From contig CAVPUY010000016.1 of assembly GCA_963709075.1 (NCBI GenBank), positions 1 through 64,000 on the forward strand: a stretch of 64,000 nucleotides of DNA, given 5' to 3'. Position numbers and translations under genes: made by a program. Source of the DNA: Palsa-506 sp963709075. Lineage in GTDB: Bacteria; Actinomycetota; Actinomycetes; Streptosporangiales; Streptosporangiaceae. The notes under the pieces were generated by a model, which ran no database searches, was not told the origin of the DNA, and saw only the letters and a program-made list of their open reading frames with translations. Positions 23,804 through 32,304 of the stretch are shown here, in pieces (the first letter of the stretch is position 1; the number at the start of each line of letters is the position of its first letter).

Positions 23804-25903
23804 ATGCCACGCTTCCAGCTTCCATCGGCATCCTGGGCACGTCTGGGTGCCGCGGTCAGGCTGCCCAGGCGGATCCCGCTGCCCGCCCTCGCCGGAGCCG
23901 CCGAGGGCGGCGGCGCCGTCCGCCTGGTCAAGGACGCTGCCGCCAGCGCCCCAGCCAGCACTATCGCGGCTAGCGTCGCCACCAGGCCGACCGCAAGCCG
24001 GGCCGCGGCCAGCCGGGCCGCGGCCAGCCGGGCCGCGGTACGGGCCGCCGAAATCACCGCCGCGGCTGGTACTGCCCCGGCGGATGCCGCTCCGGCCCGT
24101 ACCGCCCCGCCGGGCGCCGCCCCGGCGGATGCCGCTCCGGCCCGTACCGCCCCGGCGGATGCCGCTCCGGCGGGCGCCGCCATTCCGGGCCCGGCCACGC
24201 CGGAAACGGCGGAGTTTGACGACATCAAGGGCGCCTTCGGCACCCTCCGGGCTGGCAGCTACGACGAGCCGGCCAGCTGGTCCCGGCGGCTCCGCTGCCT
24301 GCTCGCGATCATGGGCCCCGGCCTGATCGTGATGTTCGGCGACAACGACGCCGGCGGCGTTTCCACCTATGCCCAGGCGGGGCAGGACTACGGCACTCGC
24401 TTGCTGTGGGTTCTTGTGCTGCTGATTCCAGTGCTCATCGTCAACCAGGAAATGGTGGCCAGGCTCGGCGCGGTCACCGGGGTCGGGCACGCCAGGCTGA
24501 TCCTTGAGCGGTTCGGCCGGTCACTGGCCGCCTTCTCGGTCGGCAACCTCATGCTGCTCAACGGGCTGATAATTGTCACCGAGTTCATCGGCGTCGCGCT
24601 GGCAGGCAGTTACTTCGGGCTACCGCGGTGGATCAGCGTGGCCTGCGCCGCGGCGCTGCTGGTCGGATTCACCGTCAGCGGCAGCTACCGGCGCTGGGAG
24701 CGCTGGATGTACGTGCTGATCGCGGTCAACGCCGTTGTCATCCCGCTGATCCTGACCGCGCACGTCAAGGTGGTCCCGGCCGCGAGCGGGCTGGTTCCCG
24801 GGCTGCCCGGCGGGCTGAATGCGCGTGTCCTGCTGCTGGTCATCGCCATCGTGGGGACCACCGTGGCACCGTGGCAGCTGTACTTCCAGCAGTCCATCGT
24901 GGTGGACAAGCGGATCACCCCGCGGTGGATCGCCTATGAGCGGGCGGACACGGTGCTCGGCTCGTTTGCCGTGGTGATCGGCGCGGCGGCGCTCATCGCC
25001 GTCACCGCGTTCGGCTTCGCAGGCACCACGCTGGCTGGTCACTTCACCAATGCGGGCGGCGTGGCGGCCGGCCTGGCGCACACGGTCGGCCATCACGCCG
25101 GCGGCATGTTCGCGCTGCTGCTGCTTGACGCCTCGCTGATCGGCGCCGCGGCGGTCACGCTGGCCACCTCGTTCGCGCTCGGCGACGTGGTCGGCGCCAA
25201 GCACTCGCTGCAGCGCAGCATCTCCGAGGCGCCGCTGTTCTACAGTTTCTACGCGTTCTTCCTCGCCGCGGCCGCGGCCGTGGTGCTGGTTCCCGGCGTG
25301 CCGCTCGGCCTGATTACCGAGGGCGTGCAGGCGCTTGCCGGTGTGCTGCTGCCTGCTTCCACCATCATCTTGATCATGCTCTGCAATGACAAGGAAATTC
25401 TCGGCCCATGGGTGAACAAGCCCTGGCTAAACGGGGTGGCCGGGGTCATTGTCGGCGTCCTGGTGCTGCTGTCCCTGACACTCACCGTGGCTACCCTGTT
25501 CCCGCATCTGACCGGCGGGCAGCTCGCCACGATGCTGACCGCAGGGGCCGTGATCGGCCTTGGCGCCGGCTGCAGCTGGCTGTTGTTCCGGCTGATCTCC
25601 GGCTGGCGGCGGCGCGCTATGCCTGCTGCCGTGGTCGACGGACCCGGGCTGGCGGCGGGGTTGCGGCCGGCGCGGTCGGGACCGGCCGGGTTGGTGCTGG
25701 CGGGGTCGGCGCGGTCGGGGCCGGCGCGATCGGGGCCGGCGGCGGCGGAGAAGGTCAACTGGCGGATGCCGCCGCTGGCATTGCTGCGCCGCCCGGTCTG
25801 GTCGATGCGGCGCCGGGTCGCCATGATCGGCCTGCGGTGCTATCTCGTCGGCGCCGTCGCCCTGGTCATCATCAAGATCGTCCAGCTCGCGGCGGCGCAT
25901 TGA
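23804..25903 (+). CDS. Second Nramp-related divalent metal transporter
   Basis: 699 residues. An Ala/Pro-rich tail of about 135 residues made of pentapeptide repeats precedes FDDIKGAFGTLR, the same pre-membrane motif as in the upstream paralogue. The helix-1 motif GDNDAGG is at 179-185 and helix 6 again reads TVAPWQ, so the two transporters should share ion choice. The C-terminal KVNWRMPPLALLRRP matches its paralogue. An additional Ala/Gly/Pro-rich insert lies near residues 615-645. GGGAGA lies before the ATG. It is separated from the first transporter by 514 bp and probably has its own promoter. The difference in tails is the main divergence; affinity or regulation may differ. Confidence 0.85.
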   Translation: MPRFQLPSASWARLGAAVRLPRRIPLPALAGAAEGGGAVRLVKDAAASAPASTIAASVATRPTASRAAASRAAASRAAVRAAEITAAAGTAPADAAPARTAPPGAAPADAAPARTAPADAAPAGAAIPGPATPETAEFDDIKGAFGTLRAGSYDEPASWSRRLRCLLAIMGPGLIVMFGDNDAGGVSTYAQAGQDYGTRLLWVLVLLIPVLIVNQEMVARLGAVTGVGHARLILERFGRSLAAFSVGNLMLLNGLIIVTEFIGVALAGSYFGLPRWISVACAAALLVGFTVSGSYRRWERWMYVLIAVNAVVIPLILTAHVKVVPAASGLVPGLPGGLNARVLLLVIAIVGTTVAPWQLYFQQSIVVDKRITPRWIAYERADTVLGSFAVVIGAAALIAVTAFGFAGTTLAGHFTNAGGVAAGLAHTVGHHAGGMFALLLLDASLIGAAAVTLATSFALGDVVGAKHSLQRSISEAPLFYSFYAFFLAAAAAVVLVPGVPLGLITEGVQALAGVLLPASTIILIMLCNDKEILGPWVNKPWLNGVAGVIVGVLVLLSLTLTVATLFPHLTGGQLATMLTAGAVIGLGAGCSWLLFRLISGWRRRAMPAAVVDGPGLAAGLRPARSGPAGLVLAGSARSGPARSGPAAAEKVNWRMPPLALLRRPVWSMRRRVAMIGLRCYLVGAVALVIIKIVQLAAAH
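23996..24178 (+). repeat. 15-bp-based tandem repeats in second transporter N-terminus
   Basis: Three copies of agccgggccgcggcc at 23996-24039 encode SRAAA repeats. Seven 15-bp units at 24074-24178 based on gccccggcggatgcc and gctccggcccgtacc encode APADA, APART, APPGA and similar pentapeptides. Both are in frame multiples, so copy changes would not break the gene. Confidence 0.85.
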
Positions 25904-26063
25904 GCCTGCGGCGGGCAATGTGGCCAGGGGCGCACGCTGAACACGCGCTGGCACGCAGGCCGCCGCCGAGCGGCGCGGATGCAGGCGATTCCTTCGGTAC
26001 GCTGCCTGCGAGGCGCCAACAGCGCGCTGCCCGACACCGAGCTGAGGAAGTTGGCGGACAGTC

Positions 26064-26279
26064 ATGGACGTGACCGGCGACCGGCAGGACTTGAGCAACG
26101 TCATCGTCGCCGAGGGCGGCGTCGAGGTCGCCACCGAGGCAGGCTCCAAGGAGAACAGCGACCACGTGATCACGATCCGGGATGCCAAGAACCCGGGCGG
26201 CCCGAAGCTGGAGTTCACCCCGGACGAATGGCAGGCATTCGTAGCCGGTGTCAAAGACGGCGAATTCGACCTGGCCTAG
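26064..26279 (+). CDS. DUF397 domain protein
   Basis: 71 residues. The second half ITIRDAKNPGGPKLEFTPDE followed by WQAFVAGVKDGEFDL is the DUF397 consensus almost word for word. The usual N-terminal WRKSS segment is replaced by a shorter, non-matching stretch. DUF397 proteins are small actinobacterial proteins usually next to an XRE-type regulator and linked to development; no such regulator is adjacent here. Single gene, starting at ATG 26064. Confidence 0.8.
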   Translation: MDVTGDRQDLSNVIVAEGGVEVATEAGSKENSDHVITIRDAKNPGGPKLEFTPDEWQAFVAGVKDGEFDLA

Positions 26280-26306
26280 ATGCGGCCTGGCCTAGAGTTG
26301 CCACCC

Positions 26307-28135
26307 GTGAGCGGAACGCACATGACGGCGCCAGCGGCTCCCGGCGGCGCGGAGCAGGCTGACCGGCCAGCCGCGGAGCGTGCCTCGTGGCTTACCCCGG
26401 TGAACCTGGTCATCGCCGCGGTAACGGTGCTCGCCCTTGGGCTCCGGCTGTTCTACCTGACCAGGCCCGGCTATCTGCTCGGTGTAACCGAGTACGACGA
26501 CGGGTCGTATTTCGGCAGCGCGGTCCGGCTCGTGCACGGCGTCCTGCCGTACCGGGATTTCGTGTTCGTCCAGCCACCAGGGATCACCCTGCTGATGGCG
26601 CCGGCCGCGCTAGTGAGCCGGGTGATCGGAACCGACGGCGGGATAGCGATCGCGCGGGTGCTTACGATGCTGGCCGGGGCGGCCGGGGTGGCAATGACCG
26701 GCCTTCTCGTGCGGCACCGGGGCGTCCTTGCCGCGCTCATCGCCTGCGGCGTCGTCGCGGTCTACCCGGACAGCGTGTCTTCCTCGCACACCTTGCTCGT
26801 CGAGCCGTGGCTGGTGTTGTTCTGCATGGCCGGAGCGGTGATGGTGTTCGACGGCGACCAGATCACCGGCAGCGGCCGGAGGCTGGCATGGGGCGGCGTA
26901 GCCTTCGGGTTCGCCGGCGTTATCGAGGCATGGGCGATCATTCCGGTACTTGTCATCGCCTTGCTCAGCATCCGGCGGCTACGGCGGACTGCGCTGTACC
27001 TGGGCGGGGTCGCGGCTGGCTTCCTGATCCCGGTACTGCCGTTCGCCGCGCTCGCGCCGCATAGCTTCTACGACAGCGTGATCACCGCCCAGGTGGGCGG
27101 CCGGGTCAATGCCGCCAGGATGCCGCTGTGGTACCGGCTGCGGCAGATGAGCGGGTTCGCCAACGAGCCGCATGTGCGGCATCTCTACATCGCCGGCCTG
27201 CTGGCTCTCATCGTGGTGTTCGTGATCGTGGCCTGTGCGGTCGCGCTGCTGCTCACCCGGCGGCTGCCGCCTCCGATCGAATGGTTCGCCTACGGCAGCA
27301 CCGTGGCCGTGGTGGGAATCTTCCTCTGGCCAGCGCAATTCCACTACCACTTCTCCGGCTTCCTGGCCCCGTTCCTCGGCCTCTCGGTGGCGCTGCCAGC
27401 GGCACGGTTGCTGGCGGCGATCCTGGACCGGGCCGACGTGCCGGGCGCGAGGCCGGACCGGGCCGGCGTGGACGGAGCCGGCATAACGCGGGCTGGCGTC
27501 GACGGGGCTGGCGTGGACGGGGCCGGCGTGGACGGGGCCGGCGTGGACGGGGCCGGCGTGGACGGGGCCGGCCGGCGGCGGGACCGGCGGTGGCGGCGGG
27601 GCCGGGAAGCCGGTAGCCGCCCGGCCGGTCTGCCTGCCGGCTGTCGCTCGGCCGGGCGCTGCGCTGGTCGGCTGCCGGGCTAGCGGCGGCGGGGATCATC
27701 GCCGGCGTATGGAGCCAGGCTTCCTTCGAGAGCAAGCTGGAACCTGACGCGCCGGTCGCCATGATCGCCGCGGGCAAGCAGATCATCCCGCCCGGTGCCT
27801 GCGTGCTCGCCGACAACGTGGCCTACACGGTGGTGACCAACCGGTTCGTGTCGAGCGTGCCGGGCTGCCCGGCGATTGACGATGGAACCGGCGCCAACTA
27901 CGCGCTCTCGAATGGGCGGAGTACAGCCACCGGGGCCGGCCGGGTGCCGGCCGTGGCCGCGATGTGGCGCTCGGCATTCCGGCATGCTCAGTACATATGG
28001 CTGACCGGCCTCAACCGGCGCCGGATCGCCTGGACGCCTGCCCTCACCGCGTACTTCAACGCCAACTTCGTGCACGTCGCCAACCACACCCACGACCTGC
28101 GGCTGTACGTGCGCAAGGGCCTTCACCCGAGCTGA
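26307..28135 (+). CDS. Polytopic membrane glycosyltransferase, GT39/ArnT-like (one frameshift)
   Basis: About 605 residues after repair. The start is taken at GTG 26307 with TAGAGT eight bases upstream; ATG 26322 is the alternative. The first extracytoplasmic loop has the acidic motif EYDDGSYFGSAVRLVHGVLPY followed by YRDFVFVQPPG, the pattern of polyprenyl-phosphate-sugar glycosyltransferases. About 9 helices follow. After a VDGAG pentapeptide repeat (27495-27569) the frame changes between about 27590 and 27640. It then continues with a helix (AAGLAAAGIIAGVW) and an extracytoplasmic domain (VLADNVAYTVVTNRFVSSVPG... LYVRKGLHPS). It probably transfers a sugar from a lipid carrier to a cell-envelope acceptor; the substrates are unknown. 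Confidence 0.75.
27495..27569 (+). repeat. 15-bp tandem repeat, five copies
   Basis: Unit ggcgtggacggggcc repeated five times (first copy with two changes) encodes GVDGA repeats in a cytoplasmic loop of the glycosyltransferase. The frame of that gene is lost just downstream, so slippage or a sequencing indel here is likely. Confidence 0.85.
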
Positions 28136-28218
28136 TCACGGCGCCTGCGCTGGTTGCGCGCCTGCGCTGATCACGGCGCCTGCGCTGGTTGCGCGCCTGC
28201 GCTGGTTGCGCGCCTGCG
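28132..28218. repeat. 35-bp minisatellite, about 2.5 copies
   Basis: Copies start at 28132, 28167 and (partial) 28202; the unit begins ctgatcacggcgcctgcgct and contains an inner 15-17-bp repeat gcgcctgcgctggtt. It directly follows the stop of the glycosyltransferase and does not encode a protein I recognise. Confidence 0.8.
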
Positions 28219-28377
28219 CTGGTCACCATACCCGCGCAAGGGGCCTCGGCTGCGGTGACGGGCGGTGCCCCGCCACTGGCCGTCACGCCCACGCAGAGTG
28301 TCCCGGCTGCGGGGCCCGGCCGCGCCCGCCGCCGGCTGTCACGCCGTCCGCCGTCCGCGTCCCTGACCGCTGCGTTC

Positions 28378-28480
28378 GCCCGGCGCTGCTTCCGCCTAGC
28401 GCTGCCTTCGCCCGGCGCTGCGTTCGCCCGGCGCTGCTTCCGCCTTGCGCTGCCTTCGCCCGGCGCTGCGTTCGCCTAGC
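28378..28480. repeat. 48-bp minisatellite, about two copies
   Basis: Copies start at 28378 and 28426; the unit begins gcccggcgctgcttccgcc and is itself built from cgctgc(g/c)ttcgcc-like 12-mers. Between this and the first minisatellite lies GC-rich sequence without a gene. Confidence 0.75.
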
Positions 28481-28544
28481 GCTGCGTTCACCTCGGCATA
28501 TCGGGCTTTAGCGGTATTCCAGAATGCGGAATGAGGTTCTGCTG

Positions 28545-28594
28545 GATGGATGGGGCCTTGGTGTCGCCAGGCCGGCACCTAATCCCCATCCATC
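28545..28594. terminator. Hairpin between convergent genes
   Basis: GATGGATGGGG (28545-28555) pairs perfectly with CCCCATCCATC (28584-28594) around a 28-base loop that itself holds ggcc/ggcc pairing. It lies between the convergent glycosyltransferase and CoA transferase genes. No T-tract, so this is a candidate only. Confidence 0.45.
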
Positions 28595-28710
28595 AGGCGG
28601 AACGCTTATCCGCGTGCCCCACTGCACCTGTTTCGCCTCGACTGCAACAACCCTTACACCAAAGCCAGTGCCCTGAGCCCATCAGGTCGGCAACAGGCTT
28701 GTGATCGCGG

Positions 28711-29910
28711 TCAGCCCACGGTGCCGCTGGCACGCAACGCGGTGATCTGCGCCGCGGAATAGCCAAGGCCGCTGAGCACGGCGTCGGTGTCCGCGCCGGG
28801 CCGGGGCGGCGGCTCCGGTACCCCCGCCGCCGTCCGGCCGAACCGCGGCGCAGGCGCGGGCTGCGTCACGTCCCCGACCTTGATGAACGTGCCTCGCGCG
28901 GCGTTATGCGGATGGCCAGCCACATCCGCGGGACCAAGCACCGGCGCGACGCAGGCATCTGTGCCGGCGAATATCTCGGTCCACTCGGCCTGGGTACGGC
29001 TGCGGAAGGCGTCGGTGAACCGCGCTCGCAGCACTGGCCAGCCTGCCCGGTCGTACTGCCCGGGCAGGCCGTGATCGTCCACCCCGGCATCTCCGGCCTC
29101 GTCCTGCCCGGGGCCGCCGCTGCCCGGCGTGGCCGGGCCGGCCAATCCGAGTCCTGCCAGCAGGGCCGCGTAGAACTTCGGCTCAAGTGGGCCCACCGCC
29201 AGGTAGCGGCCGTCCGCCGTCTCGTAGGTGTCGTAGAACGGCGCGCCGCCGTCAAGCAGGTTCGTGCCGCGCTCGTCCTGCCAGGCGCCAGCCGCCCGCA
29301 GGCCGTAAAAGAACGAGGTCAGCAGTGCCGATCCGTCCACCATCGCCGCGTCGATCACCTGGCCGAGCCCGGACCGTTCCCGCTCAAGCAGCGCGGCAAG
29401 CACGCCGAGCGCGAGCAGCATGCCGCCGCCGCCGAAGTCAGCGACCAGGTTCAGCGGCGGAACCGGCCGCTGGCCGGCCCGGCCGATCGGCTCCAGTGCG
29501 CCGGCTACCGCGATGTAGTCGATGTCATGCCCGGCGGTAGGCGCAAGCGGACCTTCCTGGCCCCAGCCGGTCATCCGCGCATATACGAGTCTGGGATTTC
29601 GCCGCGCGCATTCAGCCGGGCCGCAGCCAAGCCGCTCGGTCACGCCCGGCCGGAACCCCTCGACCAGCACGTCGGCGTTCTCGGCAAGGCGCAGCAGCAG
29701 GCCGATCCCGTCGGCGTCCTTGAGGTTGAGGCCGATCGACCGGCGGCCGCGCCTCAGCGGGTCGACCGGGGCTGCGGCCGCCGGATCACAGCTGTCGGCG
29801 CGCTCGACCCGCAGTACATCTGCGCCGAGGTCAGAAAGGATCATGCAGCCGAATGGGGCGGGCGCCAGGCTGGCGATCTCGATGACCCGTACTCCGTCGA
29901 GGGGACCCAA
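28711..29910 (-). CDS. CaiB/BaiF family CoA transferase, alpha-methylacyl-CoA racemase-like
   Basis: 399 residues. It starts MGPLDGVRVIEIASLAPAPF, with FCMILSDLGADVLRVER-type family motifs. The stretch RLVYARMTGWGQEGPLAPTA followed by GHDIDYIAVAGALEPIG is the racemase (AMACR/Mcr) signature, with the active-site His/Asp pair in GHDIDY. The C-terminal half carries the VDPxR-like DGRYLAVGPLEPKFY motif of the same family. It probably epimerises 2-methyl-branched acyl-CoA for beta-oxidation or sterol side-chain breakdown. The start codon is TTG, supported by GGGAGG eight bases upstream. No beta-oxidation genes are adjacent. Confidence 0.85.
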   Translation of the reverse strand: MGPLDGVRVIEIASLAPAPFGCMILSDLGADVLRVERADSCDPAAAAPVDPLRRGRRSIGLNLKDADGIGLLLRLAENADVLVEGFRPGVTERLGCGPAECARRNPRLVYARMTGWGQEGPLAPTAGHDIDYIAVAGALEPIGRAGQRPVPPLNLVADFGGGGMLLALGVLAALLERERSGLGQVIDAAMVDGSALLTSFFYGLRAAGAWQDERGTNLLDGGAPFYDTYETADGRYLAVGPLEPKFYAALLAGLGLAGPATPGSGGPGQDEAGDAGVDDHGLPGQYDRAGWPVLRARFTDAFRSRTQAEWTEIFAGTDACVAPVLGPADVAGHPHNAARGTFIKVGDVTQPAPAPRFGRTAAGVPEPPPRPGADTDAVLSGLGYSAAQITALRASGTVG

Positions 29911-30014
29911 CCCGCTCGCCTCCCACGTAGCCCGTTCGCCGGCAGTTCAGTCCCTGCACGCTATAGGGCGACATCCAGAGTGTGCACAGCCACGCCCGGG
30001 TGCGGCGCCCCCGG

Positions 30015-30218
30015 TCAGTCGGCGCGGTCGAGCAGCAGGGCCAGCGTCGGGCAGGCGGCCACTGCCCGGCGGGCATGGCCGAGCAGTTCGTCAGTCACCG
30101 GCTGCGGCGCGATGATCGGGTAGCCCCACGGGTCGGTGGTAATCCGCTCGGGAAACAGCTCAGCGCAGACCCCGTGTGCCGCGCAGGTGATCGGGTTAAC
30201 CCGCAGTCGGTAGCTCAC
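30015..30218 (-). CDS. Small ferredoxin
   Basis: 67 residues from GTG 30218, which overlaps the stop of the NuoF-like gene (GTGA). Cysteines occur as CAAHGVC near residue 12 and ACP near residue 56; the second position of the usual CxxCxxC is His. This is the pattern of 3Fe-4S ferredoxins of P450-type (Fdx) families. As last gene of the redox operon it is the likely electron partner of the NuoF-like flavoprotein. The longer upstream open frame is an Arg/Pro-rich shadow of the neighbouring gene. Confidence 0.85.
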   Translation of the reverse strand: MSYRLRVNPITCAAHGVCAELFPERITTDPWGYPIIAPQPVTDELLGHARRAVAACPTLALLLDRAD

Positions 30219-31546
30219 CGAGGCCAGTCCTGGTCCGGGCCGGGCAGCACCGGCGGCCGCCCGGCCTGCGGGCATGGCCCGGACTCGGCGTGCCGGCGCA
30301 GGTCTCGGTCGAATACGCGGAGCGCGCTGGCCGCGAGGGCAGCGGTCCCGTCCGGCAGGTGGCAGGCGCCGCGGCCGGCCACCAGCGCGAGCAGCTGCCA
30401 CGACCAGCCCATGGTTTCCCGGCCCGGCTGCGCGAAGGCGACCTGGTGAAAGGCCGCCGCCAGGGCGGGGAGCCCGTTCCGGCACGGACCGCACTGACCA
30501 GCGCTCTGGCTAGCCAGGTAGGCGATCGTCCGGGCCGTCTCGGCCAGTCCGCAGGCCGACCGGGGGAGCACCACCAGAATGCCGGGCCCGAGTGCGGCTC
30601 CCGCAGCGCGCAAGTCGGCGTCGCTGACCCGGACGTTCGGCGCGGAAGGGTAGGGCAGCCAGCCGCCGAAGTAGCCGCCGGCCAGGACTGCCTGCGGCGG
30701 CTCGGCCGGCCCGCCCGCCCGTTCGACCAGGTCGCCGATCCGGCTGCCGAGCTCGATCTCGAGAACGCTGGGCTGGCGCACCGCCCCGCTGACGGTGACA
30801 AGGGCGGATCCTGCTGACTGCGCCCCGCCGACCGAGCGGAACCAGGCGGCGCCGTACCTGGCGATGAGGGCGAGGTGAGCGAGTGTCTCGACATTCAGGA
30901 CGAGCGTCGGCCGCCCGTGCACGCCCCGCTCGGACGGCCGCGGCGGGACGAAGGCCGGAAGCTGCGGCCCGCCGTTCAGGAAGCTGATCAGGGCGGTCTC
31001 CTGGCTGGCCAGGTAGCCGCCGGGGATCTCGGCAACCTGAATGGGAACCCGGTTGAGCCCGGCGCGCTCGCGCTCGGTGACCGCCGCCCCGAGCAGCCTG
31101 GCGAGCTCCGGGTGACCGCTGTGCACGCACAGGTAAGCCCGGCTTGCGCCGACCGTCGCGGCTACCAGCGCCATTCCGTCGAGCACCAGGTGCGGGGACA
31201 GGCCGAGGAGCATCTTGTCCTTGCCGCTGGCCGGCTCCGACTCGACGCCGTTTGCCACCACCACGCTGCCTCTGGCGGCGCTGAGCAGCCCTGCCTTGCG
31301 GGCCACAGTGGCGGCGGCCACGGCGCGCAGCTTGCGGGCCGCCGGGAAGCCGGCTCCGCCCCGGCCGGTCAGGCCTGCGCGGTCGATCTCGGCGATCAGC
31401 TCGGCGCCATGGCGGCGGAAGGGCACGGGCCCGTACCTGGCAACGTGCTCGGCGATAGGCAACGGCCCGGCCGGCGGCAGCAGCCTGGGCAGCTGGCCGG
31501 GCGGCAGCGCCTGCCCGCCTCTTGGCGGCGCGCCGGCGAGGCTCAC
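30215..31546 (-). CDS. NuoF-like NADH/FMN/Fe-S flavoprotein
   Basis: 443 residues from GTG 31546, overlapping the stop of the cytochrome gene. It has the FMN site GRGGAGFPAARKLRA (61-75), the NADH-site-like ANGVESEPASGKDKML (98-113), an SLBB ubiquitin-like region (about 245-290) and a C-terminal iron-sulfur domain. In that domain the usual ESCGxCxPCR reads QSAGQCGPCR: Cys352, Cys355 and Cys395 remain while the first ligand is Ala349. Lone NuoF homologues of this kind pass electrons from NADH to a ferredoxin or a membrane cytochrome. The operon supplies both. Whether the cluster is [3Fe-4S] or uses another ligand cannot be seen. Confidence 0.85.
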   Translation of the reverse strand: MSLAGAPPRGGQALPPGQLPRLLPPAGPLPIAEHVARYGPVPFRRHGAELIAEIDRAGLTGRGGAGFPAARKLRAVAAATVARKAGLLSAARGSVVVANGVESEPASGKDKMLLGLSPHLVLDGMALVAATVGASRAYLCVHSGHPELARLLGAAVTERERAGLNRVPIQVAEIPGGYLASQETALISFLNGGPQLPAFVPPRPSERGVHGRPTLVLNVETLAHLALIARYGAAWFRSVGGAQSAGSALVTVSGAVRQPSVLEIELGSRIGDLVERAGGPAEPPQAVLAGGYFGGWLPYPSAPNVRVSDADLRAAGAALGPGILVVLPRSACGLAETARTIAYLASQSAGQCGPCRNGLPALAAAFHQVAFAQPGRETMGWSWQLLALVAGRGACHLPDGTAALAASALRVFDRDLRRHAESGPCPQAGRPPVLPGPDQDWPR

Positions 31547-32304
31547 CCCGCACCGGGCTTGTTGCCAGGCCGGACCGCGGTTGCAGCATGGCTGTGCCCG
31601 CTGAGCAGTGACGGCGGCGTGCCAGCCCGGCGTGCCCAGCCTGGATGCAGCGGCCCGGCGGCGAGCCACGCTCCGCCGGCGATGAGGGCAAGCACCAGCG
31701 CGAGCGCGCCCATCAGCCGGGCCGGTGCGTGGGCAGGCCAGCCGTAGGCCAGCCGCCAGCCGAGCAGGGCGGTCACCACGGCAACGCAGCCAAGCGTCAG
31801 TACGAGCACCCAGCGCACCGGTGTGTCAGACCCGGTGCCCAGCCCGTGCAGGACGGCGACCGGCCAGCAGAGGTACGCGGTCCAGTGCACCAGGTGCCAT
31901 GCCCGGTAGCTCAGCCGCGTCCTGACCAGGCTGGTGATCGTCAGCGCCAGCATCAGGTCGAATGCGATCGCGCCGAAGCCGAGCCAGAGCGGCCGGTAGG
32001 CGGAGATAAACGGGATCACCACGTCCTGCAGGCGGATCGGGACGAAGCCGTCGGCGAGCGTGGTGATGATGTGCAAGCCAGTGAAGGCACAGGCGAGCAC
32101 CGAGGCGTTCCTGTGCAGTCCGGCCGTGACGAATCGCGGCCAGCCGCGTCGCTGGTACCGCACGGAGGCGAGCAGCCCGAGCGCGGTGCTCGCGGTCAGC
32201 AGGACCAGGGCGACGAGCCCGGTAGCCCGGGTGATGTACCAGAGCGGCGTCGTGGCGGTCACCACGATCGCGCTGGCTGGCGCGGCCGCGCCGGGGCCGA
32301 TCAT
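31543..32304 (-). CDS. Ferric-reductase-like transmembrane cytochrome b
   Basis: 253 residues with about six helices. Conserved His residues lie in two helices: LHRNASVLACAFTGLH (His64, His78) and WHLVHWTAYLCWPVAVLH (His137, His140, His153). The spacing of 13-16 residues fits two stacked b hemes as in the ferric reductase/NOX/YedZ superfamily. It would carry electrons across the membrane. The C-terminal tail (about 205-253) is low complexity. ATG 32304 overlaps the expected stop of the ApbE gene (ATGA), and its own stop overlaps the NuoF-like start, so the operon is translationally coupled throughout. Confidence 0.85.
   Translation of the reverse strand: MIGPGAAAPASAIVVTATTPLWYITRATGLVALVLLTASTALGLLASVRYQRRGWPRFVTAGLHRNASVLACAFTGLHIITTLADGFVPIRLQDVVIPFISAYRPLWLGFGAIAFDLMLALTITSLVRTRLSYRAWHLVHWTAYLCWPVAVLHGLGTGSDTPVRWVLVLTLGCVAVVTALLGWRLAYGWPAHAPARLMGALALVLALIAGGAWLAAGPLHPGWARRAGTPPSLLSGHSHAATAVRPGNKPGAG

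Noticed and set aside
28132..28480. CRISPR array
   Set aside because: Repeats are adjacent without unique spacers and there are no cas genes.
28906..30123. Open frame of 405 codons on the + strand
   Set aside because: Opposite the CoA transferase; no motif, and that gene's family signature is complete.
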